DNA of 64,000 bases from UBA1402 sp964575345 (GCA_964575345.1 CAZNQD010000003.1:1-64000), one strand, 5' to 3'; positions 53,130-62,909 are shown, counted from the first letter of the stretch. The notes: a model not told the origin generated them from the letters alone. Program-made: numbers and translations.

Positions 53130-54479
53130 ATGCCCAAGTATTTTATTCCCGGCGTGTTGATCACGCTGCTTTTTACAGCATTATCATGCACGGAAGGTCA
53201 AAACATCGGAGGCAGCATACAACCGCCCGGTGATGTTGTATCGACCGATACAGCCAGTTTCTTTTTAACTACAGAAACCGTAAAAGTCGATTCCATTCTT
53301 TACAAGAACAGTGTAGCTCTTTTGGGCGAATTCACCGATGCTTTTTTCGGAACTACCAAAGCGGAGTTTTTGGCCCAGGTATATTGTCCCCTTAATTTTA
53401 CCTTCGACGAAAGCATCCAGCGAATCGATTCTGCCTATTTGTATTTGTATTACAACGATTGGTTTGGCGATTCTCTCGCCTTGATGGAACTGAGCGTATA
53501 CGAACTTACAAAAGCCCTGGATCACACAAAGCCTTATTATACCAACATTAATACGGACAATTACTACGATAAATCGAAAAAGATAGGTTCGGTCAGCTAT
53601 TCTACAGGAGAACCCTTTACCGATGTTGAGACATCAAGCGATTATTCCAGCATCCGGGTTAGTATTGATACCGCCTTTGCCCGGCGGATACTTCTGGAAA
53701 ACAGGAATCACCCGGATTTTTTTGCCAATCCAAGGATTTTTGCCGATTCAGTGCTTCACGGCATTGCTGTCAGCCCCAGTTTCGGTAACGGAAACCTTAT
53801 GTATATTGAACACGCCGAATTTGAATTCTGCTATCAATACAGCTACACCGATACAACAGGTGCAGTAAAAGATACTACCGGAGCAAGTTACTTTCCGGTA
53901 ACCAAAGAAGTAAGGCAAATAAACAAGTATCAGCACCCCGATCTGGCGGGCTACCTGCCTTTGAACAGCGGTGACTCCCTGAATTATATTTTTTCACCCG
54001 CAGGCTTATTTACCCGTATTGAATTGCCTGTTGAAGAAATTCTTTCCAGACTGGAAGGGAAAAATATCAACAGCGCCAGAATTAAAGCGGTGGTCACGAA
54101 TCTTGACGACAGCAAATGGGGGATGCTCCCGCCCGATAACCTCCTGCTCGTTAAAGAAGAAGACATACATGATTTTTTTGCCGGCTACAACAACGCCGAT
54201 AAACTTTACTCTTTTTTAGCGAACTACAACACCCGGGATGATCTTTTTTCTTTCGATTTGAGTTCTTTCATGCAAAAAACCGTACGCAACGACAGCACCT
54301 TTAGTCCCTACAACAAATTGCTGATGGTTCCTGTAAGCAAGATAACACTGAACAGTGTATCAACAAGTACACTTTTTTTGGTTCAAAACATTTTGCCCAA
54401 TGCAACCAAGGTTCGCAGTGCCACACATCCTCAAAAACCCATGAAACTTGAGATTGTTTACAGCAACAAACTTGAGTAA
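53130..54479 (+). CDS. DUF4270 lipoprotein
   Basis: A 449-residue exported lipoprotein (lipobox TALSC, Cys20) of the Bacteroidota-specific DUF4270 family, function unknown. It is beta-rich, with repeated aromatic strands such as SAYLYLYYNDWFGD and FEFCYQYSYT. It begins one base after the GT5-half stop. In other Bacteroidota, as I recall, this pairing is common, which suggests a shared process, perhaps envelope-related. Confidence 0.82.
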   Translation: MPKYFIPGVLITLLFTALSCTEGQNIGGSIQPPGDVVSTDTASFFLTTETVKVDSILYKNSVALLGEFTDAFFGTTKAEFLAQVYCPLNFTFDESIQRIDSAYLYLYYNDWFGDSLALMELSVYELTKALDHTKPYYTNINTDNYYDKSKKIGSVSYSTGEPFTDVETSSDYSSIRVSIDTAFARRILLENRNHPDFFANPRIFADSVLHGIAVSPSFGNGNLMYIEHAEFEFCYQYSYTDTTGAVKDTTGASYFPVTKEVRQINKYQHPDLAGYLPLNSGDSLNYIFSPAGLFTRIELPVEEILSRLEGKNINSARIKAVVTNLDDSKWGMLPPDNLLLVKEEDIHDFFAGYNNADKLYSFLANYNTRDDLFSFDLSSFMQKTVRNDSTFSPYNKLLMVPVSKITLNSVSTSTLFLVQNILPNATKVRSATHPQKPMKLEIVYSNKLE

Positions 54480-54481
54480 AA

Positions 54482-54949
54482 TTACAGCTTGAAGGATAAA
54501 GGCAATAAACTGGCAGCCGATTCTGCCACAGCCACTTCTTTTTCTCCATAGAGCAGCAGCCTGATGGCTGTATTTTGTCGCTGCTCGCTTTCAAGTAAAA
54601 CCTGCCTGCAACTTCCGCAGGGAGTAATTGGGTCTTTAGTAAAAATCCCCCCCCTATTGGCCGTTACGGCCAAACTAAGAACCCTGTTTTGAGGATATGT
54701 CGCATTAGCATAAAACAGCACCACACGTTCAGCACAAAGTCCCGAAGGATAAGCGGCATTCTCCTGATTACCGGCCGTTAGGATTTTCCCGTTGTCGAGC
54801 AACACAGCCGAGCCCACTTTAAATCCCGAATAAGGTGCATAGGCCTCTAAACCGGCCTTTTTTGCAGCATTTATCAATTCTTTTTCCTGCTTGCTTAATT
54901 CATCAAAAGAACAATATGTTATATTTGTCCTTATTTCCTTTTTGTACAT
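54482..54949 (-). CDS. cdd: cytidine deaminase
   Basis: It deaminates cytidine and deoxycytidine in pyrimidine salvage. The 155-residue protein has the zinc-site motif YPSGLCAERVVLF (Cys, Ala, Glu) and the second pair PCGSCRQVLLE. The N-terminal substrate region reads AYAPYSGFKVGSAV. It is a homotetramer type by length. Its stop lies two bases from the convergent DUF4270 stop. Confidence 0.94.
   Translation of the reverse strand: MYKKEIRTNITYCSFDELSKQEKELINAAKKAGLEAYAPYSGFKVGSAVLLDNGKILTAGNQENAAYPSGLCAERVVLFYANATYPQNRVLSLAVTANRGGIFTKDPITPCGSCRQVLLESEQRQNTAIRLLLYGEKEVAVAESAASLLPLSFKL
54920..54927 (+). promoter_or_regulatory. possible -7 promoter box of glucosaminidase gene
   Basis: TATATTTG on the plus strand lies inside the 5' end of cdd, 64 bases before the ATG at 54992. 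No convincing -33 element. Confidence 0.35.
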
Positions 54950-54975
54950 CTGAGCTGATTTTTACGTCTTCAGCA

Positions 54976-54983
54976 CAAAAATA
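54976..54983 (-). promoter_or_regulatory. possible -7 promoter box of cdd
   Basis: TATTTTTG on the minus strand, 26 bases upstream of the cdd ATG at 54949. The -33 position shows no clear TTTG. Confidence 0.45.
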
Positions 54984-54991
54984 CCATTTCT

Positions 54992-56158
54992 ATGAGCAGA
55001 TACGCATTTTTAGCCCTATTTATTTTAGGCTTTATTTATTTCCCCCTACAGGCACAAGAGCGCTTAAAACCTTACGAAGACTATATCCGAAAGTACACCC
55101 CGCTGGCCATGACACAACAAGTCGTATACGGCATACCTGCCAGTATAACTCTTGCACAGGGCCTCCTGGAATCGGGTGCAGGCAACAGCAGTCTGGCAAA
55201 AAACAGCAATAATCACTTTGGGATAAAATGCCACGACGACTGGACAGGAAAAACCTATTCCCATTTTGATGACGGAGAAATGAGTTGCTTTAGACAATAT
55301 TCCAAGGTAGAAGAATCTTACAAAGACCATTCCATATTTTTAAGCGAAAAGGAGCGTTACGCATCTTTGTTTGAATTGAATGTAAAAAACTACAAAGCCT
55401 GGGCCAAAGGCTTAAAAAAAGCAGGTTATGCCACCGATCGCCAATACGATAAGAAACTTATAAAAATCATTGAACAATACGATCTGGACAAAATAGACAA
55501 ACTGGCACTCAACAAAAGCCGGGCAAAAAAGATTATCCGAAACTGGGAAAAAGAATATCCCGAAGAAACCGCAACGGCCCAAAAACCCTCGGGTGAAACT
55601 GAGTCAGGTGCTATAGCTCAAAAGGAAAAATCACCAAGAGTTGTAAAAACCGGCAAAAAACAAGAACCCGCAGCCCGCAAAGAAATCCAGCTTGCCGAAA
55701 AAGCCAAAGATTACAGCTACATTGCCGAAACCAGCAGAGAAGAACAAATTCAGCGCAACGAGCGCAACGAACGCACCGACAACCTGCCCCACGTTATTAA
55801 CGCCGTACAAAGCCATACAATTTTATATAAGGGCATAACACCTTATATTATAGCACAATACGGAGATAATTTTGACAATATTTCCGATGAATTCGGCTTA
55901 AGCCCTCAACGTTTAAAAAAATGGAATGAATGGCCTCCCAGGTATAAAATTTCGGTAGGAGATGTTATCTTCCTGAGCAAAAAAGCCCAGTCCTGGGATG
56001 GCGAAGAAAGCGTCTATGTAGTACGTGAAGGGGACAGCATGCATAGTATTTCACAACAATTCGGACTTCGGGTAAGCGCAGTCTACCAGTTGAATGACAT
56101 GGAATTTGGCGAAGGTCTCGAGGTAGGTCAGGAATTAAAATTGAAGGCTCAGGAATAA
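54992..56158 (+). CDS. exported glucosaminidase with two LysM domains
   Basis: A peptidoglycan hydrolase: signal peptide (FLALFILGFIYFPLQAQ), a glucosaminidase/muramidase-type domain (about 30-165) with the usual catalytic Glu in QGLLESGAGNSSLAKNSNNHFGIK, and a Lys/Glu-rich linker (about 175-255). Two LysM-type domains follow, about 275-330 and 340-388 (YVVREGDSMHSISQQFGL). The linker is repetitive and charged. It may be secreted to the periplasm or cell surface. guaA follows after 56 bases with its own promoter. Confidence 0.9.
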   Translation: MSRYAFLALFILGFIYFPLQAQERLKPYEDYIRKYTPLAMTQQVVYGIPASITLAQGLLESGAGNSSLAKNSNNHFGIKCHDDWTGKTYSHFDDGEMSCFRQYSKVEESYKDHSIFLSEKERYASLFELNVKNYKAWAKGLKKAGYATDRQYDKKLIKIIEQYDLDKIDKLALNKSRAKKIIRNWEKEYPEETATAQKPSGETESGAIAQKEKSPRVVKTGKKQEPAARKEIQLAEKAKDYSYIAETSREEQIQRNERNERTDNLPHVINAVQSHTILYKGITPYIIAQYGDNFDNISDEFGLSPQRLKKWNEWPPRYKISVGDVIFLSKKAQSWDGEESVYVVREGDSMHSISQQFGLRVSAVYQLNDMEFGEGLEVGQELKLKAQE

Positions 56159-56178
56159 AAAAATAGCAAAGCTTTTTA

Positions 56179-56186
56179 TACCTTTG
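56179..56186 (+). promoter_or_regulatory. -7 promoter box of guaA
   Basis: TACCTTTG followed by CACCCC, 28 bases before the guaA ATG. This is one of the clearest boxes in the window. Confidence 0.68.
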
Positions 56187-56214
56187 CACCCCAAACTATT
56201 ATCAATTCCCCACT

Positions 56215-57735
56215 ATGCAAGAAAAAATTGTCGTACTCGATTTCGGTTCCCAGACCACTCAGCTCATTGCCAGACGCATCAGAGAGCTAAGCACCTTTTG
56301 TGAAATCTATCCTTACAACAAATTTCCCGAAAATACCGACGGTATCAAAGGGGTAATCCTGTCGGGCAGCCCCTTTTCTGTTTACGACAAAAACGCCTTT
56401 GACTTTGATTTAAATTTACTGAGAAAAAAATTCCCTCTGCTGGGCATATGTTACGGAGCACAATTGATTGTCCACAAAGCCGGCGGTAAAGTGGAAGCCT
56501 CCGGAAGCAGAGAATACGGGAGGGCCTTTTTTGAATCAGTCAACACCAACGACCTCTTGTTCAAGGGACTCAATCCCCTGGCTCCTGTCTGGATGTCGCA
56601 TGGGGACAGCATCACTAAACTGCCCGTTGAATTTGAAAAAATCGCTCTGACCACAGACATTCCGGTGGCAGCGTTCAAAGTTCAGGGAGAAGCCACCTGG
56701 GGTGTTCAATTTCACCCCGAAGTATTCCATACGGAAGAAGGCAGCAAAATTCTGGGCAACTTTCTGGATCTTTGTACCTGCACCCGCAATTGGACACCGG
56801 CTTCGTTTATCGAATCAACGGTGGCTCAATTGAAAGAAACTCTGGGAAAAGATAAAGTAGTCTTAGGCTTGTCCGGCGGGGTGGATTCCTCTGTTACTGC
56901 CTTGCTGCTAAACAAAGCCATTGGCAAAAATCTTACCTGCATCTTTGTAGACCACGGACTTTTACGCAAATACGAATTTGAAACAGTACTGAAGGATTAT
57001 GAGTCATTCGGATTGAACGTGATTGGTGTAGAAGCCAAAGAAAAATTCTATCGCGAACTGGCAGGTGTCAGCGATCCCGAGAAAAAAAGGAAAATCATTG
57101 GTAAAGGATTTATCGATGTTTTTGACGAAGAAGCCAAAAAGCTGGACAACATTAAATGGTTAGGACAAGGCACCATTTATCCGGATATTATTGAATCATT
57201 GTCCATTACCGGAACGACCATAAAAAGCCATCACAATGTAGGCGGACTGCCGGCAGTAATGAATCTTAAACTGGTTGAACCCTTGAAGCTACTGTTCAAG
57301 GATGAAGTACGCCGTGTTGGCGCCGCTTTGGGCATGCCTGAGCGATTTATCCACAGACATCCTTTCCCCGGGCCCGGACTGGGTGTCCGCATTTTGGGTG
57401 ACATTACACCCGAAAAAGTGCGTATCCTGCAAGATGCTGATCATATTTTTATATCCCTGCTACGCGAATGGGGACTCTACGATAAGGTCTGGCAGGCATT
57501 GACTATCTTGCTTCCTGTCAGGTCTGTAGGTGTTATGGGCGACGAACGCACCTACGAAAACGCCGTTGTTTTGCGGGCTGTTACCTCGACCGACGCCATG
57601 ACGGCAGATTGGGCTCAACTGCCCTATGACTTTTTGGCCAAAGTATCCAACGATATCATAAACAAAGTGAAAGGCGTTAACCGGGTTGCCTACGATATCA
57701 GCTCTAAACCACCCGCCACCATAGAGTGGGAATAA
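56215..57735 (+). CDS. guaA: GMP synthase (glutamine-hydrolysing)
   Basis: It converts XMP to GMP with glutamine and ATP. The class I amidotransferase domain (about 1-190) has nucleophile Cys in LGICYGAQL and the His/Glu pair in VQFHPEVFHTEEG. The ATP pyrophosphatase P-loop is VVLGLSGGVDSSVTALL, and the C-terminal dimerisation domain contains RHPFPGPGLGVRILGD, ending PPATIEWE. Length 506 is standard. It has its own promoter, separate from the upstream cell-wall hydrolase. Confidence 0.96.
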   Translation: MQEKIVVLDFGSQTTQLIARRIRELSTFCEIYPYNKFPENTDGIKGVILSGSPFSVYDKNAFDFDLNLLRKKFPLLGICYGAQLIVHKAGGKVEASGSREYGRAFFESVNTNDLLFKGLNPLAPVWMSHGDSITKLPVEFEKIALTTDIPVAAFKVQGEATWGVQFHPEVFHTEEGSKILGNFLDLCTCTRNWTPASFIESTVAQLKETLGKDKVVLGLSGGVDSSVTALLLNKAIGKNLTCIFVDHGLLRKYEFETVLKDYESFGLNVIGVEAKEKFYRELAGVSDPEKKRKIIGKGFIDVFDEEAKKLDNIKWLGQGTIYPDIIESLSITGTTIKSHHNVGGLPAVMNLKLVEPLKLLFKDEVRRVGAALGMPERFIHRHPFPGPGLGVRILGDITPEKVRILQDADHIFISLLREWGLYDKVWQALTILLPVRSVGVMGDERTYENAVVLRAVTSTDAMTADWAQLPYDFLAKVSNDIINKVKGVNRVAYDISSKPPATIEWE

Positions 57736-57739
57736 AGCC

Positions 57740-58570
57740 TTAGGGATTTGTATTGATTAAGCCACCGCTGCCGTTACCTGTCATCGTTATCCTGGGATAG
57801 CCCTGGTAATAAATATTGCCGCTGCCATTAACCAAGATGTTCAGTTCGCTGCTCACATTTATATAGGCGCAACCGGAGCCGTTGATGCGAATATCATACT
57901 TTCGGGTTAACATATCATAGGCTGACAACTTCCCGGCACCGGCTATACGTAGATCAACATAATCGCATTGGCCGCCCAGATTGATGTCACCTGAACCGTC
58001 AACATCAATATCCAACTTTTCTGTTATGATACTATCGATGGTACAAATTCCGCTACCGTCAATATCAATATTGGTTTGTCCGGATTTTATATACGGCGCC
58101 TTAATTTTTCCGGAACCGGAAATGTCCATTGTAAGGTTCTCACATTCAACAGAGTCGTTGTAAATGATTTCTCCGGAACCTGATAAGGATAAGGTGAGAT
58201 TGTCGGAATGTAATTCATCAACAACAATTTTACCTGATCCGCTGAGTTCCGCAAATTTAAGCAAGGGAGTGGATGCGTAAACTTTGATTGGCTCATTATT
58301 GGCTATCAATACATTGTTCTTGTTATCTACAACCAGCTTATTCCTTACAAATTTTGTAACTATGTATTGCAGTATGTTTGATTCACACTCTACTTCCACT
58401 TTGCTACTATCAGCATAATATAAGTACAATTCAAATTCCCCTCTTGCATCCACTTCATTAAAAGAACTACTGGGACGCATTGCTTTAACAATAATGTGGT
58501 CCCCCTCAATTCGGGTACATGAGCATATCATGCCCATAGTAAAAATGATCGCGCATAAATACCTTAACAT
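57740..58570 (-). CDS. GIN-domain (DUF2807) lipoprotein
   Basis: A 276-residue lipoprotein (lipobox MICSC, Cys18) with a head GIN domain (about 30-270). Seven or more repeats about 20-22 residues long each carry a GSG-type turn (ELSGSGKIVV, LSGSGEIIY, ISGSGKIKA, IDGSGICTI, VDGSGDINL, INGSGCAYI, VNGSGNIYY), forming a beta-helix-like stack. The family is common in Bacteroidota and has no established function. It is convergent with guaA and lies downstream of the M16 peptidase. Confidence 0.85.
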   Translation of the reverse strand: MLRYLCAIIFTMGMICSCTRIEGDHIIVKAMRPSSSFNEVDARGEFELYLYYADSSKVEVECESNILQYIVTKFVRNKLVVDNKNNVLIANNEPIKVYASTPLLKFAELSGSGKIVVDELHSDNLTLSLSGSGEIIYNDSVECENLTMDISGSGKIKAPYIKSGQTNIDIDGSGICTIDSIITEKLDIDVDGSGDINLGGQCDYVDLRIAGAGKLSAYDMLTRKYDIRINGSGCAYINVSSELNILVNGSGNIYYQGYPRITMTGNGSGGLINTNP

Positions 58571-58623
58571 AGGACTTTTAGATAAAAAATTAAACCTTGT
58601 CTCACAGCAAATTTGCCCAGGCC

Positions 58624-61524
58624 TTAATACCCGAACAAGCTTTCCAACTCTAATTTAGTTACCGGTCCATACTGAGCTAAACGATTGAAATCCACTTCTT
58701 TTTCATCACCTAACACGCAATAGCTGTAAGAGCGGTTTTTGATCCATTGTTGCTGGAAGCTTTTCAGATCTTCCAGATTCAAATTGGTCAGACTTTCATA
58801 TAAATATTTACGGGAATCTTCTTCTAATCCGTAATCAAGGGCATCCAGGTAAGTCCAGAGAATATTGGAACGTAAAATCCGTTCGGTGCGCAGTCTGGAG
58901 AAAAGGCCATCTTTGGCAAGTTTGAAGGCGGCTTCCGACTCGGGCATGTCTTCGATTATTTGATAGAAGGCTTGCAAAGCATCGTCCATTTTGTCGGTTT
59001 GCGTTGCAATGACGCTAACCATGGAATAGGGACGTCCGGCCCTGGACGGAGTCACATAAGCAGCGGCGGCCGAATAGGCCAAACCTCTGGCTTCGCGCAT
59101 TTCCTGAAATACTATGGAGTTCATGCTTCCGCCAAAATAATCATTATACAAAGTAGTCAATGGTTCTTTTTGCAGATCAAATACTTCCCCATTATTGGAA
59201 TACATTGACAAATAAAGCTGCTTGGCATTGTATTGGGCGAATAAGACCTGATTGTTCTCTGTCAATAAATAGGGGAATTCTTTTGGGGCCGGTAATTCAA
59301 GCAATGTCTCCGGCACCCGGTGTTTTTCTTTTAATACGCTTGTCAATTGTTCTTTTGAATCCGGGCCGTAATACAATACTTTATGACTGTATGATGTCAG
59401 TTTATTCAAAACCTCGATTAATGCTTCGGGTTTAAGATTTAAAAGTTCCTGATCACTTAAGACATTCGTGGCCGGGGAGCTTGGCCCGTAAACAGCGTAA
59501 TTGCGCAACATGCTGAAAATACGGCTTTGGCTCAATTTGGCATTGGCCCTGTCTTTGAGAATATCCTGTATCATATTGTCAAAAGCCTGTTGATTCACCT
59601 GGACATCAGCCAATAAAGTTTCCAGTAAATTTAAAGCTTCCGGCATATTTTCTCCCAGACCCGTCAGTCGAATCTGCGCTTTTTCGGAACCGGCAGACAA
59701 ATTGTAAGAACAAGCCATTTTGTAGAACTCACTTTTAATTTGTTCCGCAGTCAATTCAGAAGTGCCCAAATAATTCAAATAAGAAAAAGCCAGACTCAAT
59801 AAATTGTCGGTATTGGTACCCATATCAAACCAATATGTCAATTCAAAAAGATCATCGGTTTGATTTTGAATGTATAATACAGGAATGTCGGCTTGTGCCG
59901 GAAAACGCGAAAAATCTTTTTTGAAATCCAAAAAGACAGGTTGTATGGGTTTTACCATCGCCTGTTGAATTTCTTTCAGGAAAGTACTGGCGGTATCGCG
60001 GTTAGTCAGAATGGGAGTGATTTCGGGTTTTGCAATCTTTTTTTCGTTGGGATCAGTTCCCTGACGTTTGTAGACCAAAGCATAGCCCTCGTTGAACCAT
60101 TTATTGGCGAAAGCCACCACATCTTCTTTGCCGATCTTGCTCAGATCATCCATCCGCATAACTTCGTCCGCCCAATCCACCTCATTAATAAAGGCTCTTA
60201 CATACATATCAGCGCGGCCGTTATTGCTTTGCATTTCTCTGATTCTGCTCAGCTTTAAATTATTTATACTGGCCTCGAGCAAAAAATCATCGAAGTCACC
60301 GGCTTTTAATTTAGCTATTTCTTCCAATAACAAGTCCTTGACTTCTTCGAGGCTCTGGCCTTCTTTGGGCCTGCCCTGCATGATATAAGCGCTGTAATCG
60401 GCCATCTCATATGCCCCCGAAAAGGCGTTCAGCACTTTTTGCTGCTGGAGAAGGTCCAAATCGATTAAACCGGCTTTGCCGTTGTTTAAAATCATATCTG
60501 TCAGGGTAAGCAAATTGAACTCTTCACTGCCAATTCCAACACAGCTCCAGCCCAAGGTGATGTTTTCGGCGTCGTTACCATAGACTTCACAAACCACCGG
60601 TTCTGTTAATGCTTTAGCTTCTTTAAATTCCAGTTCGGGTATCGAAGCGGCAGGCTTCATCTCTCCAAAATACTTTTTGATCACCTGTATCATTTCCTTG
60701 GGATTGAAATCACCCGAGAGGCAAATGGCCATGTTATTAGGCACATAATAAGTGTTGTAATAATTCTTGATGTTGGTGATGGAGGGATTTTTCAAGTGCT
60801 CCTGGGTACCGAGCACCGTTTGGGTGCCATAAGGATGATGCGGGAAAAGTATGGCCAGTATCCTCTCGTACACTTTACGAAAATCGTTGGTCAGGGACAT
60901 GTTTTTTTCTTCGTAAACAGTTTCCAGCTCCGTATGAAAACCACGAATTACGTTGTTTTGAAAACGGTCTGCCTGAATTTTTGCCCAATTCTCAATTTGA
61001 TTTGAAGGAATATCCTCGGTATAAACGGTCATATCAAAACCAGTGTAAGCATTGGTCCCCGAAGCGCCAATGGCTGTCATGAGTTTATCATACTCGTTGG
61101 GAATAAAAAACCTGGAGGCTTCGAAAGAAAGACTGTCAATTAATCTGTAAATAGCCTTGCGCTCTGCTTCGTCTGTCTTGGACCTGTACTCTTCGAACAG
61201 AGCTTCAATCTGGTCAAGCATCGGTTTTTCCTGGTCGTAGTTCATTGTCCCGAACTGCTTGCTTCCTTTGAACATAAGGTGTTCAAAATAGTGAGCCAAA
61301 CCTGTGGTTTCGGCAGGATCGTTCTTTGCTCCAACTTTGACGGCAACATAAGTCTGTATGCGGGGTTCGTCTTTATTTACGGTCATATACACTTTAAGAC
61401 CATTGTCCAGCGTGTATATTCTGGTATTCATGGGATCTCCGGGTACACGTTCATAGCCCTGATTGCATGCGTTGAAAAGCAACATTAACAGGCTGATCAG
61501 GCTTAAAAATTTAATTGTTTTCAT
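58624..61524 (-). CDS. M16 zinc metallopeptidase lipoprotein, two-domain
   Basis: A pitrilysin/insulinase-type peptidase of 966 residues. The inverted zinc motif HxxEH is HYFEHLMF (about residue 75), with the downstream Glu in ETVYEEKNM. Four M16 structural lobes are recognisable, and the second half lacks a zinc motif, as is normal. A lipobox (LFNAC) after MKTIKFLSLISLLM makes it an exported lipoprotein. I chose ATG 61524, since the longer frame starting at 61563 overlaps a TACTTTTG promoter box at 61561-61568. The GIN-domain gene follows after 53 bases. Confidence 0.9.
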   Translation of the reverse strand: MKTIKFLSLISLLMLLFNACNQGYERVPGDPMNTRIYTLDNGLKVYMTVNKDEPRIQTYVAVKVGAKNDPAETTGLAHYFEHLMFKGSKQFGTMNYDQEKPMLDQIEALFEEYRSKTDEAERKAIYRLIDSLSFEASRFFIPNEYDKLMTAIGASGTNAYTGFDMTVYTEDIPSNQIENWAKIQADRFQNNVIRGFHTELETVYEEKNMSLTNDFRKVYERILAILFPHHPYGTQTVLGTQEHLKNPSITNIKNYYNTYYVPNNMAICLSGDFNPKEMIQVIKKYFGEMKPAASIPELEFKEAKALTEPVVCEVYGNDAENITLGWSCVGIGSEEFNLLTLTDMILNNGKAGLIDLDLLQQQKVLNAFSGAYEMADYSAYIMQGRPKEGQSLEEVKDLLLEEIAKLKAGDFDDFLLEASINNLKLSRIREMQSNNGRADMYVRAFINEVDWADEVMRMDDLSKIGKEDVVAFANKWFNEGYALVYKRQGTDPNEKKIAKPEITPILTNRDTASTFLKEIQQAMVKPIQPVFLDFKKDFSRFPAQADIPVLYIQNQTDDLFELTYWFDMGTNTDNLLSLAFSYLNYLGTSELTAEQIKSEFYKMACSYNLSAGSEKAQIRLTGLGENMPEALNLLETLLADVQVNQQAFDNMIQDILKDRANAKLSQSRIFSMLRNYAVYGPSSPATNVLSDQELLNLKPEALIEVLNKLTSYSHKVLYYGPDSKEQLTSVLKEKHRVPETLLELPAPKEFPYLLTENNQVLFAQYNAKQLYLSMYSNNGEVFDLQKEPLTTLYNDYFGGSMNSIVFQEMREARGLAYSAAAAYVTPSRAGRPYSMVSVIATQTDKMDDALQAFYQIIEDMPESEAAFKLAKDGLFSRLRTERILRSNILWTYLDALDYGLEEDSRKYLYESLTNLNLEDLKSFQQQWIKNRSYSYCVLGDEKEVDFNRLAQYGPVTKLELESLFGY

Positions 61525-61560
61525 AAGGACAGGTTTTATGGATATTAGCTTATATTGTGA

Positions 61561-61568
61561 CAAAAGTA
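61561..61568 (-). promoter_or_regulatory. -7 promoter box of M16 peptidase gene, decides the start codon
   Basis: TACTTTTG on the minus strand, 36 bases upstream of ATG 61524. It overlaps the first codon of the longer reading frame and so excludes that start. Confidence 0.6.
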
Positions 61569-61615
61569 ATGTTTTTTTTCGTTCCTTTGCATAGATTACT
61601 TAATTCTTTGGTTGA

Positions 61616-62899
61616 ATGAAATTTGAAGAACTCGATTTAGAGGAAGAAGTCCTGGACGGACTCTGGGCAATGAATTTTCGGGATTGCACCCCGGTACAGG
61701 AAATGGCTATACCTATTTTGCTCGAAGGCAATGATTTAATTGGTTGCGCTCAGACCGGTACAGGCAAAACAGCCGCCTATCTTCTGCCGATTCTCAATAA
61801 TCTTGTATTGGACAAATACTCACAAAATGCCATCCGTGCTGTGATTATGGTTCCTACCCGAGAACTGGCCCAGCAAATAGATCAGCAGGTGGAAGGTTTT
61901 GCTTATTATTTACCGGTATCATCCATCGCTGTTTACGGTGGAAACGACGGCATGGTGTGGGAACAGCAGAAAAAAAGCCTGAATATGGGCGTCGACATCG
62001 TTATTGCCACACCGGGACGCTTACTTTCATATATAAAATTGGGGCTTATCGACTTGAGTCTGGTCAAGTATTTTATTCTCGACGAAGCCGACCGCATGCT
62101 GGATATGGGATTCATCGACGACATAATGCTTATTATCAAAGAATTACCTCTTAGGCGGCAAACTATGTTGTTTTCGGCAACCATGCCTTCAAAAATCAGG
62201 GAACTGGCAAAGAAAATAATGCGTCAGCCCAAAGAAATAAGGCTGGCCGTTTCCAAACCCAACGAAAACATCGATCAATCGGCCTACATTTGCTATGAAC
62301 AACAAAAACCCGAACTGGTTGATATCTTGTTTGGCTCTATGCAGGCAGGCGAAAAAATACTCCTCTTTGCCTCCTCCAAAATCAAAGTTAAAGAGGTCTG
62401 CCGCATTCTGAAACGGCTTAATCTCTCAGTAATAGAAATGCATTCCGATTTGGAGCAAGCCGAAAGAGAAAAGGTGATGCACAGCTTTAAATCCGGCAAA
62501 GTTCAAATTCTGGTGGCTACCGATATTGTTTCCAGAGGTATAGATATTGATGATATTGCCCTGGTTATCAACTACGATGTTCCTCACGACCCCGAAGACT
62601 ACGTTCACCGCATCGGACGTACCGCCCGCGCAGGCGAAAAAGGCAGAGCCATCACCTTTGTTTCTGAACAGGACCAATACGATTTCCTGCAAATTGAACG
62701 CTTTCTGGAAAAAGAAGTAGTAAAAAACGCACTTCCAGAAAAATTAGGCGAAGGGCCTCTCTATCAGCCCCAAAAACCTGGACGCAGCCGATTTGGTAAT
62801 AAACCGGGTTCAGGAAGCAGAAAACCCATGGCACAGGGCGGGAACAAAAAAAGCGGGCCCCGAAAACCTTTCAAAGGTGGAGCCCGCTCTAACGGATAA
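61616..62899 (+). CDS. DEAD-box RNA helicase
   Basis: An ATP-dependent RNA helicase of the RhlE-like type. All core motifs are present: AQTGTGKTAAYLLP, PTRELAQQ, TPGRLL, DEADRMLDMGF, the SAT motif and HRIGRTARAGEKGRA. The helicase core covers about 1-370. The last 50 residues form a basic Gly/Lys/Arg/Pro tail (KPGRSRFGNKPGSGSRK) typical of RNA binding. The DNA for this tail includes a hairpin that works as a terminator on the other strand. A TTCCTTTG sequence upstream may be its promoter. Confidence 0.94.
   Translation: MKFEELDLEEEVLDGLWAMNFRDCTPVQEMAIPILLEGNDLIGCAQTGTGKTAAYLLPILNNLVLDKYSQNAIRAVIMVPTRELAQQIDQQVEGFAYYLPVSSIAVYGGNDGMVWEQQKKSLNMGVDIVIATPGRLLSYIKLGLIDLSLVKYFILDEADRMLDMGFIDDIMLIIKELPLRRQTMLFSATMPSKIRELAKKIMRQPKEIRLAVSKPNENIDQSAYICYEQQKPELVDILFGSMQAGEKILLFASSKIKVKEVCRILKRLNLSVIEMHSDLEQAEREKVMHSFKSGKVQILVATDIVSRGIDIDDIALVINYDVPHDPEDYVHRIGRTARAGEKGRAITFVSEQDQYDFLQIERFLEKEVVKNALPEKLGEGPLYQPQKPGRSRFGNKPGSGSRKPMAQGGNKKSGPRKPFKGGARSNG
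62845..62888 (-). terminator. terminator of pnp/DUF2007 transcript inside helicase coding region
   Basis: Reading the minus strand, AGCGGGC (from 62888) pairs with GCCCGCT (to 62852) around a loop that itself holds a CCTTT/AAAGG helix, followed by seven T (62851-62845). It lies 22 bases past the DUF2007 stop, in the right place to end that operon. On the plus strand it encodes helicase residues KKSGPRKPFKGGARS. Confidence 0.78.
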
Positions 62900-62909
62900 T
62901 GCCTTTCGC

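Noticed and set aside
52316..54479. The GT5-half protein and DUF4270 gene as one frameshifted gene
   Set aside because: DUF4270 starts with its own lipoprotein signal and has no glycosyltransferase sequence, so it is not the missing C-terminal half.
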